A stretch of 64,000 nt of DNA. Origin: Henriciella algicola (lineage in GTDB: Bacteria > Pseudomonadota > Alphaproteobacteria > Caulobacterales > Hyphomonadaceae). The stretch lies in assembly GCF_003576245.1 (NCBI RefSeq), contig NZ_QWGA01000008.1, positions 451,184-515,183 of the forward strand. The letters run 5' to 3'. The notes below the pieces were generated by a model. The model was not told the origin of the DNA. It saw only the letters and a list, made by a program, of their open reading frames with translations, and ran no database searches. Shown here one piece after another: positions 1 to 11,721 of the stretch. The translations under genes were made by a program, and so were the position numbers. The first letter of the stretch is position 1. The number at the start of each line of letters is the position of its first letter.

Positions 1-141
1 GTCTTTAAGAGCCGCCCTTCTCTTGGAGACGACCTGCCAGACGGAAGGGACCTTAAGGGGTTCTGGACGGACGGTAAGCGCTTATGTTTCTGCGGTTTTC
101 TGGCTTTGTGCTACGAACTGCAGAGGGTGCGAAAAAGGGTG

Positions 142-170
142 TTGACGGAGTTCGGACGGCCTCATATATG
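142..170 (+). promoter_or_regulatory. rRNA promoter P1 (sigma-70 type)
   Basis: TTGACG (142-147), a 17-base spacer and TATATG (165-170). The surrounding 45 bases closely resemble those of the second site at 302-330, which points to a duplicated rRNA promoter. Activity is inferred from the motif and from its place upstream of 16S. Confidence 0.7.
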
Positions 171-301
171 CCGCCCTCTCCTGAGACGCTCAACTGGTTG
201 AGACGGTGCCGAAGGGCACGGATCGAAAGCCGGGTTTCGCGCTTCAAATTGCAGGTTTCGCGGGTCACTGCGAAGTTCTGCAGAAAGCGCAAAAAAGGGT
301 G

Positions 302-330
302 TTGACGGGGAATTCGGTGGCTCATATAAG
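302..330 (+). promoter_or_regulatory. rRNA promoter P2 (sigma-70 type)
   Basis: TTGACG (302-307), a 17-base spacer and TATAAG (325-330), about 290 bases before the mature 16S. Context and spacing repeat those of P1 160 bases upstream, including the preceding AAAAAGGGTG and the following CCGCC. Confidence 0.75.
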
Positions 331-619
331 CCGCCACTTCCGAAGCGGGGCAGACTGCTCCAGCCGAGGAAACGGGCTCCGGCCCGGGTTGTTTGACATC
401 GTAGGATTATGGAAGAGAAACGCAGGCGGCATGAATGGCTTGCGGAGCCCTCAGGGGCTCCAATGCGATCATGACGATGCGTTTCAAGGAAATACCTTTC
501 ACTATTATTGGTTTCGGCCAGTGATTTTGTGAAAAGGGTTTCCCGTCAAAACGCAAAATTGCAATCAGCAATTTCCGGCCTCTATTCCAAGAGGTCGAGT
601 ACGTCAGAGATCGAGCACT

Positions 620-2081
<1,462 letters not shown>

Positions 2082-2256
2082 GCTTTCTGATTGTCTGCTC
2101 ACGCAGACTTCGAAAGCTCTGATAGACATAGCTGCAGAGCCTGCTCTGACAGCAAAACATATGCGGCTGTTTGTGCCGTCTTCGTTTCTCTTCCTTCATT
2201 CGCCGTGCCGGCCAGCTGGACGGCATAGTTCAGCGAGCCCCCGGGTCCTGGTATAA

Positions 2257-2333
<77 letters not shown>

Positions 2334-2386
2334 CGACCCAAGGGAGTGCGCCGGGCCCTATGCTACAGCTTGATACTGGTACTTTT

Positions 2387-2462
2387 GGGGCCTTAGCTCA
2401 GCTGGGAGAGCGCCTGATTTGCATTCAGGAGGTCAGCGGTTCGATCCCGCTAGGCTCCACCA
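2387..2462 (+). tRNA. tRNA-Ala (TGC)
   Basis: A 76-base cloverleaf with acceptor GGGGCCT, anticodon loop TTTGCAT (anticodon TGC), T-loop GGTTCGATCCC and encoded CCA. It is the second spacer tRNA, the usual Ile-Ala order in this class. Confidence 0.97.
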
Positions 2463-2748
2463 TTCCTTGAATGGTGTGCGTAAGTTGCGAATGAAAGAAG
2501 TCATAAGTTTCCGGACTGCGGTCCGGGATGTTTGTAAATCGTAAGGGAAAGACTGATCCGGCCGACATGCCGATCCTCGTGATCGTTGTGTCTGCTTATA
2601 GCCGATAACGCAAGTGCCATAGGAGTATGGCAACACAGCTTGCGCCAAAGGGTCAGTCTGCAAGAAACCAACATGTCTGATCTGAAATTGTGAGCGGATT
2701 AATAATGTACTGCAAAGTGCATTCACCTCCGCACACGAGTTTCGAATG

Positions 2749-5527
<2,779 letters not shown>

Positions 5528-5667
5528 TGCGAAGCTTCGTGTGCGGTGGTGAATGCACCACCGCTTGAAGTTTCAGATCAAAAACACCTCTGATAAAATA
5601 TAAGTGGTACATGCTCGAGAGTGAGCATGAGTGACATGTTGGAATTTGCGCCATTGCCCGTTTCCGC

Positions 5668-5787
5668 CGACCCGGTGGTTATGGCAGGGGTTCCCCACCC
5701 GATCCCATTCCGAACTCGGTCGTTAAGTCCCCTCGCGCTGATGGTACTGCGTCTTAAGACGTGGGAGAGTAAGTCGCTGCCGGGTCC
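5668..5787 (+). rRNA. rrf: 5S ribosomal RNA
   Basis: Terminal helix GACCCGG/CCGGGTC closes a 120-base molecule containing the usual CCCGATCCCATTCCGAACTCGG core. It follows 23S by about 140 bases in the same operon. Confidence 0.95.
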
Positions 5788-5964
5788 GCCGAAACGGGCG
5801 ATGCGCAAAACGAGGCACTTGCAGACAAGTCTTTTCCTTACAATTTACCGCCTTTCGGGCGGAGCGTGGCCGGCCGCATAAAGCCGGACCGCGATGCAGT
5901 CCGGCCCCAGTGGCCGGATTTCATGTTTCAGGGCTGGAGAAATCCGGTTCTGACAAAAAGCTGA

Positions 5965-6044
<80 letters not shown>

Positions 6045-6054
<10 letters not shown>

Positions 6055-6086
6055 ATTCCTTACGGATTTCGGGGGCTTTTTCTTTT
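6045..6086 (+). terminator. Terminator after tRNA-fMet, 3' arm supplied by the element
   Basis: AAGCCCCTGAATTCC pairs with GGATTTCGGGGGCTT around a TTAC loop, with one mismatch and one T-G pair, followed by a T-rich tract. The left arm starts inside the 58-bp att repeat. The right arm lies beyond it and so belongs to the integrated element. Confidence 0.8.
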
Positions 6087-6108
6087 GTAGCTTACCGCGC
6101 CGAAAAAT

Positions 6109-6130
6109 TTGGAAGCATATTGGAAGCAGC
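6109..6130 (+). repeat. Integrase arm-type repeats, left end (2 x 11 bp)
   Basis: Two head-to-tail copies of TTGGAAGCA plus two variable bases at 6109-6119 and 6120-6130. Three copies in the same orientation occur at the other end (13698-13730). Repeats at both ends of a tyrosine-integrase element are typical integrase arm-binding sites; binding here is inferred. Confidence 0.75.
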
Positions 6131-6140
6131 CGGATACGTT

Positions 6141-7094
6141 TCAAAATTCGTAGAGCTCGCGATGAAACGCGAGGTACTTTTTTTGTCCCTCTGAGAAACT
6201 ACCGACATTACGGCTTCTAAGACCCGGAAAGCCAAGCTGATCTAGTATCTCATCGGAGACCTCAGCTTTAACAAGCACTGTGCCATCGTCTTTGAAAGAT
6301 ATAAGCCCGCGGTCGAAAAGCCGATCGGCATTCGGACAAAGCAGAAGTCCATTGTTGCCGTCTAGGCGCTCAGTAGCAGTCCTGCAGGCGCGCCATGGCA
6401 AGATGTGACTACCAATCAGATACCTAACGTCTTCAACGCCTGACAGCCGGCAACGTCCTTCAATGTCAATTACGCTCTGTTTGAACTGTCCTTGACCGCG
6501 CCTGGCCTTCACCAAGCTGTCTTTCTCCGAAGCGCTTAAATCGTCATCATCATTGATAGATTTTTCGATTACGTCCTCAGTCGTGCCGATTGGGTCGGAT
6601 GGATAAGTGTCTTGGCGTAGGGTCTGCAGGGCTGTTCTGTCTTCATCCGAGCAATGCCTTAGGACGACGTCTAACAGGGCTTCTGAAACGCTAGCTAGAT
6701 ATGCAGTTTGATTACCGTAGCCGTTCACCGCTCGTATGGGTGAGTACTTTTCAGGGAGTTCTGGTGCTAATTCAGCGATAATGCTTTGCGGACGTACAGG
6801 CGCATCCAGTGAGTGCCATCGTACTGGCAGCATCCAGCCAATATTATTCCAGGCGTTGCCGTCGTCGTCATACTCCACTGGCTTTGCTGCGGTCGTCGCC
6901 TCAGACCGGACAACACCAATATCGTTGATTTCCGTATTTGCGAAAGAGATTACGAAATCGCCGGGCCTGGCAAGCGTCATGTTCGAGTAAAACCGATTGG
7001 CTTTGCCATTCGTTTTTCGTTTTGGTGACCAGAGATAGCCGCCTCTGCGTTCGAATTTGTATTTTGATTTATGATTTACCCACCAGACGCTCAC
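6141..7094 (-). CDS. EVE-like/HNH endonuclease, probable modification-dependent restriction enzyme
   Basis: A 317-residue protein, probably starting at GTG. The first ~110 residues look like an EVE/PUA-like base-flipping reader (WWVNHK at 4-9, RPGDFVISFA at 43-52, then IGVV). The last ~110 residues form an HNH_2-type nuclease: a CRLSGV motif at 215-220, SHILPW from 229, NNGLLLCPNADRLFD at 247-261. EVE-HNH fusions such as VcaM4I cut DNA carrying modified cytosine, so a type IV restriction role against phages with modified DNA is likely. There is no partner methyltransferase nearby, as expected for that type. It is the leftmost gene of the element. The domain reading is by motif; the modification recognised is unknown. 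Confidence 0.75.
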   Translation of the reverse strand: MSVWWVNHKSKYKFERRGGYLWSPKRKTNGKANRFYSNMTLARPGDFVISFANTEINDIGVVRSEATTAAKPVEYDDDGNAWNNIGWMLPVRWHSLDAPVRPQSIIAELAPELPEKYSPIRAVNGYGNQTAYLASVSEALLDVVLRHCSDEDRTALQTLRQDTYPSDPIGTTEDVIEKSINDDDDLSASEKDSLVKARRGQGQFKQSVIDIEGRCRLSGVEDVRYLIGSHILPWRACRTATERLDGNNGLLLCPNADRLFDRGLISFKDDGTVLVKAEVSDEILDQLGFPGLRSRNVGSFSEGQKKYLAFHRELYEF

Positions 7095-7236
7095 AATATC
7101 ATTCTCTACGTTGTTGTTAGTGCTCCAGGCTCATTGTGTTGGCCAAATGTGGCCTTCTAGCCTGCTTGAAATTCAAGTCGTCCAGCTTTGGCTGGCAAGT
7201 TCGACAGCCGCCCACTGGGATTGGCTTGATCTAAGT

Positions 7237-8208
7237 TCAAGTTTTAGTCTGCTGGTTCACTCGGCTAATCATGAAGCTATCACCGCTACAAGGAACAGCG
7301 CGTGCTGCCCCGATTTCTTTGGTACCGTCTCCGATGTCAAAAGCGAAGAAAGACCGAATGTGTTGGCCGAAGACGTCAGTGAATTGGATGTAGCCTTTAA
7401 ATATCATCGCGGGCCTTTCATCTAAAGCTTTATCCTCGCGATGATCGGAGAGGTATTCTTTCATGCGCTCGAATGCTTCTCTGTAACGAGGCCTTTCGGC
7501 TGTGACCTCTGGTGTTGGTACCGCAGCGGTTTCACTTAGTCCTGGAGGGATACTAGGCAAAGAAACGTAAAGGTCGGACGGCCGGGTTAGTGTGCTCGGA
7601 ACAAGGTCTTTTCGACGTCCGGCGAACACCATTCCATTTACGGAAACGTTGGTCGCGGGAGTACTGCCAGAGTTGAAAACTGTTACCTCCACGCTGGAAA
7701 GTACGCCGAGACGATTCGAGTTAGGGGCGTCGGGCGAGTTGCGGTCTTTGGGAACAAACCGGCAAGCGCTTGCTACAAGATAGGCTCGGGTTTGCTGTTC
7801 GCCGATCAACCGGGTCTCGACAGCAAGCCAATTTGTTTCTGCTAACGTCCAAACAAGAGCGCCTAAGCCCAGCGCTGTGAATACACCTATCCAGACAGTC
7901 CAGTGGGCCACCTGCTGTTGAGCAAGCAAATCCGCTTCAGCCGCTCTTTGCATCTGACCACTATGCGTCTCCCCATTTAAAGGGATGCCACTCAGGTCGC
8001 TAATAGATCTACTTTGACAGGAGAAAGTGAATACCGGCTGGCTATTCCAATTTATACTCCAATGATAATCGCCATCAGGGCAATGATCTTGAGCGATGTG
8101 GTTACTTTCGCCGTTGATCGGGGTTCTTGGAGTCGTTCCCCAGGCGAACATCAAAAGCACTAAGAGTAGCGCAAGGCCCGCTAAGACATTCCAATAACGC
8201 TTAGGCAT
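7237..8208 (-). CDS. Hypothetical membrane protein of the mobile element
   Basis: A 323-residue protein. A hydrophobic segment near the N terminus (about 8-25) is followed by a ~75-residue, probably periplasmic stretch with two cysteines. A second hydrophobic segment (about 105-125) leads to a ~200-residue soluble tail. The second segment and its lead-in (LLAQQQVAHWTVWIGVFTA) resemble a two-helix protein type common in prophages and islands, often annotated only as hypothetical. No catalytic motif is seen. It stands alone in 140-base and 80-base gaps on the minus strand. Function is unknown; a role in superinfection exclusion is possible but has no direct support. Confidence 0.7.
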   Translation of the reverse strand: MPKRYWNVLAGLALLLVLLMFAWGTTPRTPINGESNHIAQDHCPDGDYHWSINWNSQPVFTFSCQSRSISDLSGIPLNGETHSGQMQRAAEADLLAQQQVAHWTVWIGVFTALGLGALVWTLAETNWLAVETRLIGEQQTRAYLVASACRFVPKDRNSPDAPNSNRLGVLSSVEVTVFNSGSTPATNVSVNGMVFAGRRKDLVPSTLTRPSDLYVSLPSIPPGLSETAAVPTPEVTAERPRYREAFERMKEYLSDHREDKALDERPAMIFKGYIQFTDVFGQHIRSFFAFDIGDGTKEIGAARAVPCSGDSFMISRVNQQTKT

Positions 8209-8286
8209 TACTACGTGGAAGGTGCTTAGAACGCTGTAGGACTGTTCTAGGTCGAAGGCGCTTGATCATAATCTCCAACATAGCGG

Positions 8287-8715
8287 TCAGTGATCGCACC
8301 AGCTAGGCTTTTCTAAAAGCGCTTGGCTCCCGTCGTGTGGCCAAGGCGCAAGGTAACCGGCGTCCAAGCCCGACCTGGCAACGTCTTCCTCATCGGCAGA
8401 TAGAGACAGCACCACTCGGCCGAAACGATCCGGGGCCTCGCGACTGGTGATTACGAGCTCTGCATCTTTTGTGAGTTCGACCATGAACGCTTTGGCCTCA
8501 AACCCAAGCTCTCGTTCTCTCTCGCACTCTGCCCCGCCTATGGCGGCTCCAACGCCGCCTGTCTCGGGGGCGTCGACGTCAGCCAATCTAAACTCTAACC
8601 CATCGATGCGGCCGCTATCACCATCAGACCAATAAATCGTATGGGCCAACTTCGGTTCATAAGTTTGAGCGGAGCAAGCTCCGAGCGCTATGATGGCAAT
8701 GGTAATGCACTGCAT
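8287..8715 (-). CDS. SNase-like (thermonuclease family) lipoprotein
   Basis: A 142-residue protein when started at the internal ATG at 8715. This gives a short hydrophobic signal ending in LGAC, a plausible lipobox; a longer start at 8760 adds 15 residues. The body matches the staphylococcal nuclease fold pattern: DGDSGRIDG, then RLADVDAPE (calcium and base site in the family), then DRFGRVV, which contains the usual catalytic arginine. A DNA- or RNA-degrading role at the cell envelope is inferred. It is divergent from the NYN gene at 8946. Similar small SNase proteins are often carried by plasmids and islands. Confidence 0.65.
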   Translation of the reverse strand: MQCITIAIIALGACSAQTYEPKLAHTIYWSDGDSGRIDGLEFRLADVDAPETGGVGAAIGGAECERERELGFEAKAFMVELTKDAELVITSREAPDRFGRVVLSLSADEEDVARSGLDAGYLAPWPHDGSQALLEKPSWCDH

Positions 8716-8857
8716 TCGACGATCATGCCTGAGATATGGAATTCTGGCAGATGGCCCCATAATCGCGTTCCCACTGACTTAATTTTGGGTTCTTTTCTCA
8801 GCCGGTGTCGCCACTAAAGCGCGAAAAATAGCTGGCGAATCAGGGCAGGAAATAAAT

Positions 8858-8890
8858 AAGGGGGCTGACTCGAAAGCCTTGCCCCCTTTT
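8858..8890 (+). terminator. Hairpin with T-run between divergent genes
   Basis: AAGGGGG (8858-8864) pairs with CCCCCTT (8882-8888), followed by TT. The 17-base loop can pair further through GGCTT-like bases. It lies upstream of the NYN gene and could be a leader attenuator; there is no plus-strand gene before it. Confidence 0.4.
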
Positions 8891-8945
8891 CCAAGTGGCC
8901 GAAGCCCTTGGGTGGATGCACTTTAAATAGGTCTGATTAATTGTG

Positions 8946-9587
8946 ATGTCAATTTCTGAAGCTCCAAAAAGGGTTAATGTTTATATAGACGGCTTTAATC
9001 TGTATCACGCGATGAACGATCTAAACATTAGCCAAATCAAATGGCTAAACCTGTGGCACTTATCCACTACGTTCTTGCGTCCAAATGAAGAGCTTCAAAA
9101 AGTCGAATATTTTACTGCTGAGGTGCATTGGGATAGCGCCAAGGTAGGTAGGCATCGCCAGTATACCCGCGCTCTTCAAGCAAAAGGCGTAAAAGTAACC
9201 CAAGGCAATTTTAAAAAGGCTCCACGCTTCTGCCCGCGCGGCAGCACCAATTGCGATTTCAACGAAGAAAAGAAAACCGACGTAGCTATTGGCGTTACAA
9301 TGGTATCGGAAGCTATGGCCGGGGCATTCGATCGAGCAATCTTAATCACAGCAGATTCCGACCAAGTACCGACGATTAACGTCATCAGACAGTATGCCTC
9401 GCACCTTGACCTGACTCTTGCTGCGCCGCCCGGAAGGTTGCAGGCCGCGCGTGAACTTGGAGCATTATTTAATGGGAAAGACAGGTTGGAAATCGGGGAA
9501 AGCCGCCTTCGCGCTTGTGTGCTTCCGCGTGAGGTAAAAGACCAAGGCGGCAGCCTGGTAGCGATTAGGCCCGTCGATTATGACTAG
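8946..9587 (+). CDS. NYN-domain (PIN-like) ribonuclease
   Basis: A 213-residue protein with the NYN/LabA-like acidic site. Counting from the GTG at 8943 these are residues VYIDGFNLYHA (Asp16), KKTDVAIGV (Asp113) and ILITADSDQVP (Asp138, Asp140). A CPRGSTNC pair of cysteines sits between the first and second acidic residues. The family are metal-dependent RNases of the PIN fold, often on mobile elements and in defence neighbourhoods. The ATG at 8946 is preferred over the GTG at 8943; the ribosome site is weak. It is the only clear plus-strand gene in the element, convergent with the replication-like gene 45 bases downstream. The target RNA is unknown. Confidence 0.75.
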   Translation: MSISEAPKRVNVYIDGFNLYHAMNDLNISQIKWLNLWHLSTTFLRPNEELQKVEYFTAEVHWDSAKVGRHRQYTRALQAKGVKVTQGNFKKAPRFCPRGSTNCDFNEEKKTDVAIGVTMVSEAMAGAFDRAILITADSDQVPTINVIRQYASHLDLTLAAPPGRLQAARELGALFNGKDRLEIGESRLRACVLPREVKDQGGSLVAIRPVDYD

Positions 9588-9632
9588 CTTATATGGCTGC
9601 TAAATACGCAAGCCGACAACGCTCAGGCATCT

Positions 9633-10769
9633 TTAATCTCGGTACAGTCCTGTTCGCAAACGTCGCTTCGAGCTTTCTGCCTCCCAGTTGAAACTAGAAC
9701 TGATTTCCAAAGCTGCTTTTGTTGAAGCTTTTTGAGCAAAGGCCACTAGAGCGTGATCTGAAACCTCATCTATTGCGGCCATCGTTGCGAGTACGCCGCG
9801 GAATTGTGAGCTCAATCCTGATGAATGCTCCGTACGCAACCGACTAAGTGCGGTGTCACTCAACACAGCGTACGCTGGACCCCTTTCCGGGCTTGAAAAA
9901 TTGTTGGATAGCGCCGTCCAAATAGACCGATACGGCCAACGAGAACGGTTGGAGTCAGCGGTCTGCTGGCGCCAGGAAATTGCGCGTGAAATATCTTGAA
10001 AAATTTCAGCGCTATTACTCTCGAAAACATCCCATCGTCGCGGTTTGACGTATTTTTCGATTTGATTTTTTCCGGCTCGTAATTCGATACGCCAAATACC
10101 TTTGGGAAGCTCTTTGTCGATGGCCAGAATTCCTAATTCGGAAAACTTTGCTTTGAAGATTTCTTCCCAAATAATATCGCGCTTGTCGGTTATCGCTTTG
10201 GATTTATCGTAAATGCACACCTGCTTTCCGGGCAATTTCCCAATACGCAGATAGGAAATTCGATCGCCATGAATTTCGCGGTCAATTTGGTCGGCTTTTG
10301 TAGTTCTCGCGTGGCTTACAAATTCATTCGAATTAAGCTCCAAATTGGGAGCCAAAAAATCAAAAGCAAAATCAGCCCGGCCGACCCGCGCATTCATTGG
10401 GTCAAAGGCCACGCCAATACTTTTAAGGAATTCATCGCATTCTGATTTCGCGGCCTGAAGGCCCTTTGTCGCCAATGCGTATGCGCGAATTTTGACGTGA
10501 ATATCCCACTGATTATTGGACGGCCGATCGCGAAATTTCCAGATGGCGCCAAACGGGCCTGTGTTCACGCGGTACGCATACCCGCCTTGGCCGCCGCTCC
10601 CTTCGACAATCACAGTAAGGCCGTTGAAGGTAATCGGCTCTGCTTGGCGAGTCTCAGCAGCACGCTTTTTCGCGTCCGCGAGCTCGTCCAGGAAAGTTGG
10701 TGGCACCTTACCTTGATACGCAAGTTCGAGCGTATCGAAGCCGCTTCGAAGAAACATGAAATCGGTCAT
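9633..10769 (-). CDS. Replication-initiator-like protein (Rep_trans/RstA-like)
   Basis: A 378-residue protein. Its middle part has a pattern seen in rolling-circle initiators of the replication initiation factor family: RADFAFDF near 150, then ISYLRIGK...CIYDKSKA near 195-210, then GIWRIELRAGKNQ near 245. The C-terminal ~130 residues have no recognised motif. Family members nick a replication origin through a tyrosine. In an integrated element this suggests an excised, replicating circular form. DUF736 lies just upstream in the same direction, 60 bases away across a perfect hairpin. The family call is tentative; a relaxase-like or phage DNA protein is the alternative. Confidence 0.45.
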   Translation of the reverse strand: MTDFMFLRSGFDTLELAYQGKVPPTFLDELADAKKRAAETRQAEPITFNGLTVIVEGSGGQGGYAYRVNTGPFGAIWKFRDRPSNNQWDIHVKIRAYALATKGLQAAKSECDEFLKSIGVAFDPMNARVGRADFAFDFLAPNLELNSNEFVSHARTTKADQIDREIHGDRISYLRIGKLPGKQVCIYDKSKAITDKRDIIWEEIFKAKFSELGILAIDKELPKGIWRIELRAGKNQIEKYVKPRRWDVFESNSAEIFQDISRAISWRQQTADSNRSRWPYRSIWTALSNNFSSPERGPAYAVLSDTALSRLRTEHSSGLSSQFRGVLATMAAIDEVSDHALVAFAQKASTKAALEISSSFNWEAESSKRRLRTGLYRD

Positions 10770-10789
10770 TGATTAGTCGATGTAGATGT

Positions 10790-10818
10790 AGGGGGGCGTG
10801 GTACAGAGACGCCCCCCT
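10790..10818. promoter_or_regulatory. Perfect 10-bp hairpin between DUF736 and Rep-like genes
   Basis: AGGGGGGCGT (10790-10799) pairs perfectly with ACGCCCCCCT (10809-10818) around a nine-base loop. No T-run follows on either strand, so it is more likely an mRNA processing site, attenuator or nicking-site hairpin than a simple terminator. Confidence 0.5.
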
Positions 10819-10829
10819 AGGATTACAAT

Positions 10830-11180
10830 TCATGCCGCTTGGCGACGGCGCCATGTGGCAACCCATGAGTTTTCGTCGTCTTCAAAGACCGCGAAACTGA
10901 GGGCGGAGTCGAATGAAGGGTCATCGATCGTGACGGATAGAAACGTCTGCCCCTGTCGCAGACCGCGTTTGATCTCTCGGGCCCACGCGGCGCCGACTTC
11001 AACGGGCGCGGTGTCGTCTGAACCAACGTAGACGCGATGCGATGGAGCATCGGGATTGGTCGAATTGTAATCGCGTTCGATCGTGATTTTCGTACTGAGT
11101 TTGAGGGTGTGAATATGCCCGATCAGCTTAGAAAGCGGGTCGGCCGAATTCACGGGTCGTAGTTTTCCTATTTCGCTCAT
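10830..11180 (-). CDS. DUF736 family protein
   Basis: A 116-residue protein. The pattern KLIGHIHTLKLSTKITIERD, RVYVG, EVGAAWAREIKRG, FLSVTIDDPSF, then FEDDENSWVATWRR follows the DUF736 family, a small beta-rich protein common on alphaproteobacterial plasmids and conjugative islands. Its function is unknown. The reverse-strand start at 11180 is preceded by an AAGGAAA ribosome site. It is probably co-transcribed with the Rep-like gene downstream, which fits a plasmid-maintenance type module. Confidence 0.8.
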   Translation of the reverse strand: MSEIGKLRPVNSADPLSKLIGHIHTLKLSTKITIERDYNSTNPDAPSHRVYVGSDDTAPVEVGAAWAREIKRGLRQGQTFLSVTIDDPSFDSALSFAVFEDDENSWVATWRRRQAA

Positions 11181-11241
11181 CGAATTTCCTTTCTTGAAGA
11201 GGCGATGGTTGGAGAGGCGCTTCGCGCAGAAACCGCATTGG

Positions 11242-11335
11242 TTTTTAGAGAGCAGGCAAGCCGCGCCTGGCGGGCTGAGCTTGAAGCTCAGCCCTTTTCA
11301 GGAGCTATGCTCTCCAAAAATCCCGCGAGGCGCGG
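11242..11335. other. Structured non-coding region with interleaved inverted repeats
   Basis: Three paired elements occupy 94 bases in the 182-base gap between the HTH and DUF736 genes. Arms 11242-11254 and 11308-11320 match at 12 of 13. Arms 11261-11274 and 11322-11335 match at 13 of 14. A perfect 9-bp hairpin (11272-11294, loop TTGAA) is followed by TTTT. The two long pairings cross each other, so they cannot both form as simple stems. A replication origin, a small RNA or a leader switch are all possible. Confidence 0.55.
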
Positions 11336-11362
11336 TTAACTCCGTCGCGGGCAAAACTGGGA

Positions 11363-11590
11363 TTATCGGAAAAAGCCCATGTCCGACGTGGATCGACGGG
11401 TCCGCTTGTCTGTCCAATCAACAAGGTCTTTAAGCCGATAGCGGATGCACCGTGCGGACACTTTCACGAACTTGGGCCCACCGCCGCGCGTGCGCCAATT
11501 CCGTAGCGTGCGTGGCGAAACCGCGAGGTAATTGGCGGCCTGGGACTCGCCCAGAAGCTGGTTGGGATCGGTTGGCAATTTCGAACTCAT
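11363..11590 (-). CDS. AlpA/excisionase-like helix-turn-helix protein
   Basis: A 75-residue protein from the ATG at 11590, which has an AGGAG ribosome site eight bases upstream; longer starts have none. The sequence LLGESQAANYLAVSPRTLRNWRTRGGGPKFVKV, then IRYRLKDLVDWTD, is the winged HTH_17/MerR-like fold of AlpA and excisionase proteins. In P4-like elements such proteins control integrase expression and direct excision. Its place just upstream of the hypothetical and integrase genes fits a recombination directionality or regulator role, which is inferred. Confidence 0.8.
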   Translation of the reverse strand: MSSKLPTDPNQLLGESQAANYLAVSPRTLRNWRTRGGGPKFVKVSARCIRYRLKDLVDWTDKRTRRSTSDMGFFR

Positions 11591-11721
11591 TGCGAGTCTC
11601 CTAAGACAATTGAAACGCACCTTTTGCGCCTCTATTGAGGTCACAATCGCGCCTATTGGCTCAGCCGTCACAGGGCAGAAAAAATCCCGATCCGGGAGTT
11701 TTGTTGCCCAGTGGTTCGAGG

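Larger units (their letters stand above)
1..619 (+). other. rRNA operon promoter and leader region
   Basis: No convincing coding sequence is visible in these 619 bases. The stretch holds two similar promoter-like sites (142-170 and 302-330) and then about 290 bases of 16S leader. The leader has the GAAGAGAAACGCAGGCGGC stretch around 412-430, typical of alphaproteobacterial rRNA leaders. Small open frames in this stretch have no family features. What lies before position 1 is unknown, so the first 130 bases could belong to an upstream gene end or spacer. Confidence 0.7.

Noticed and set aside
393-398. TTGACA as a third rRNA promoter
   Set aside because: No acceptable -10 element at 16-18 bases. 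The stretch fits the conserved 16S leader.
5848-5862. Terminator directly after 5S (CCGCC hairpin)
   Set aside because: Five-base stem with no T-run, and transcription must continue to tRNA-fMet.
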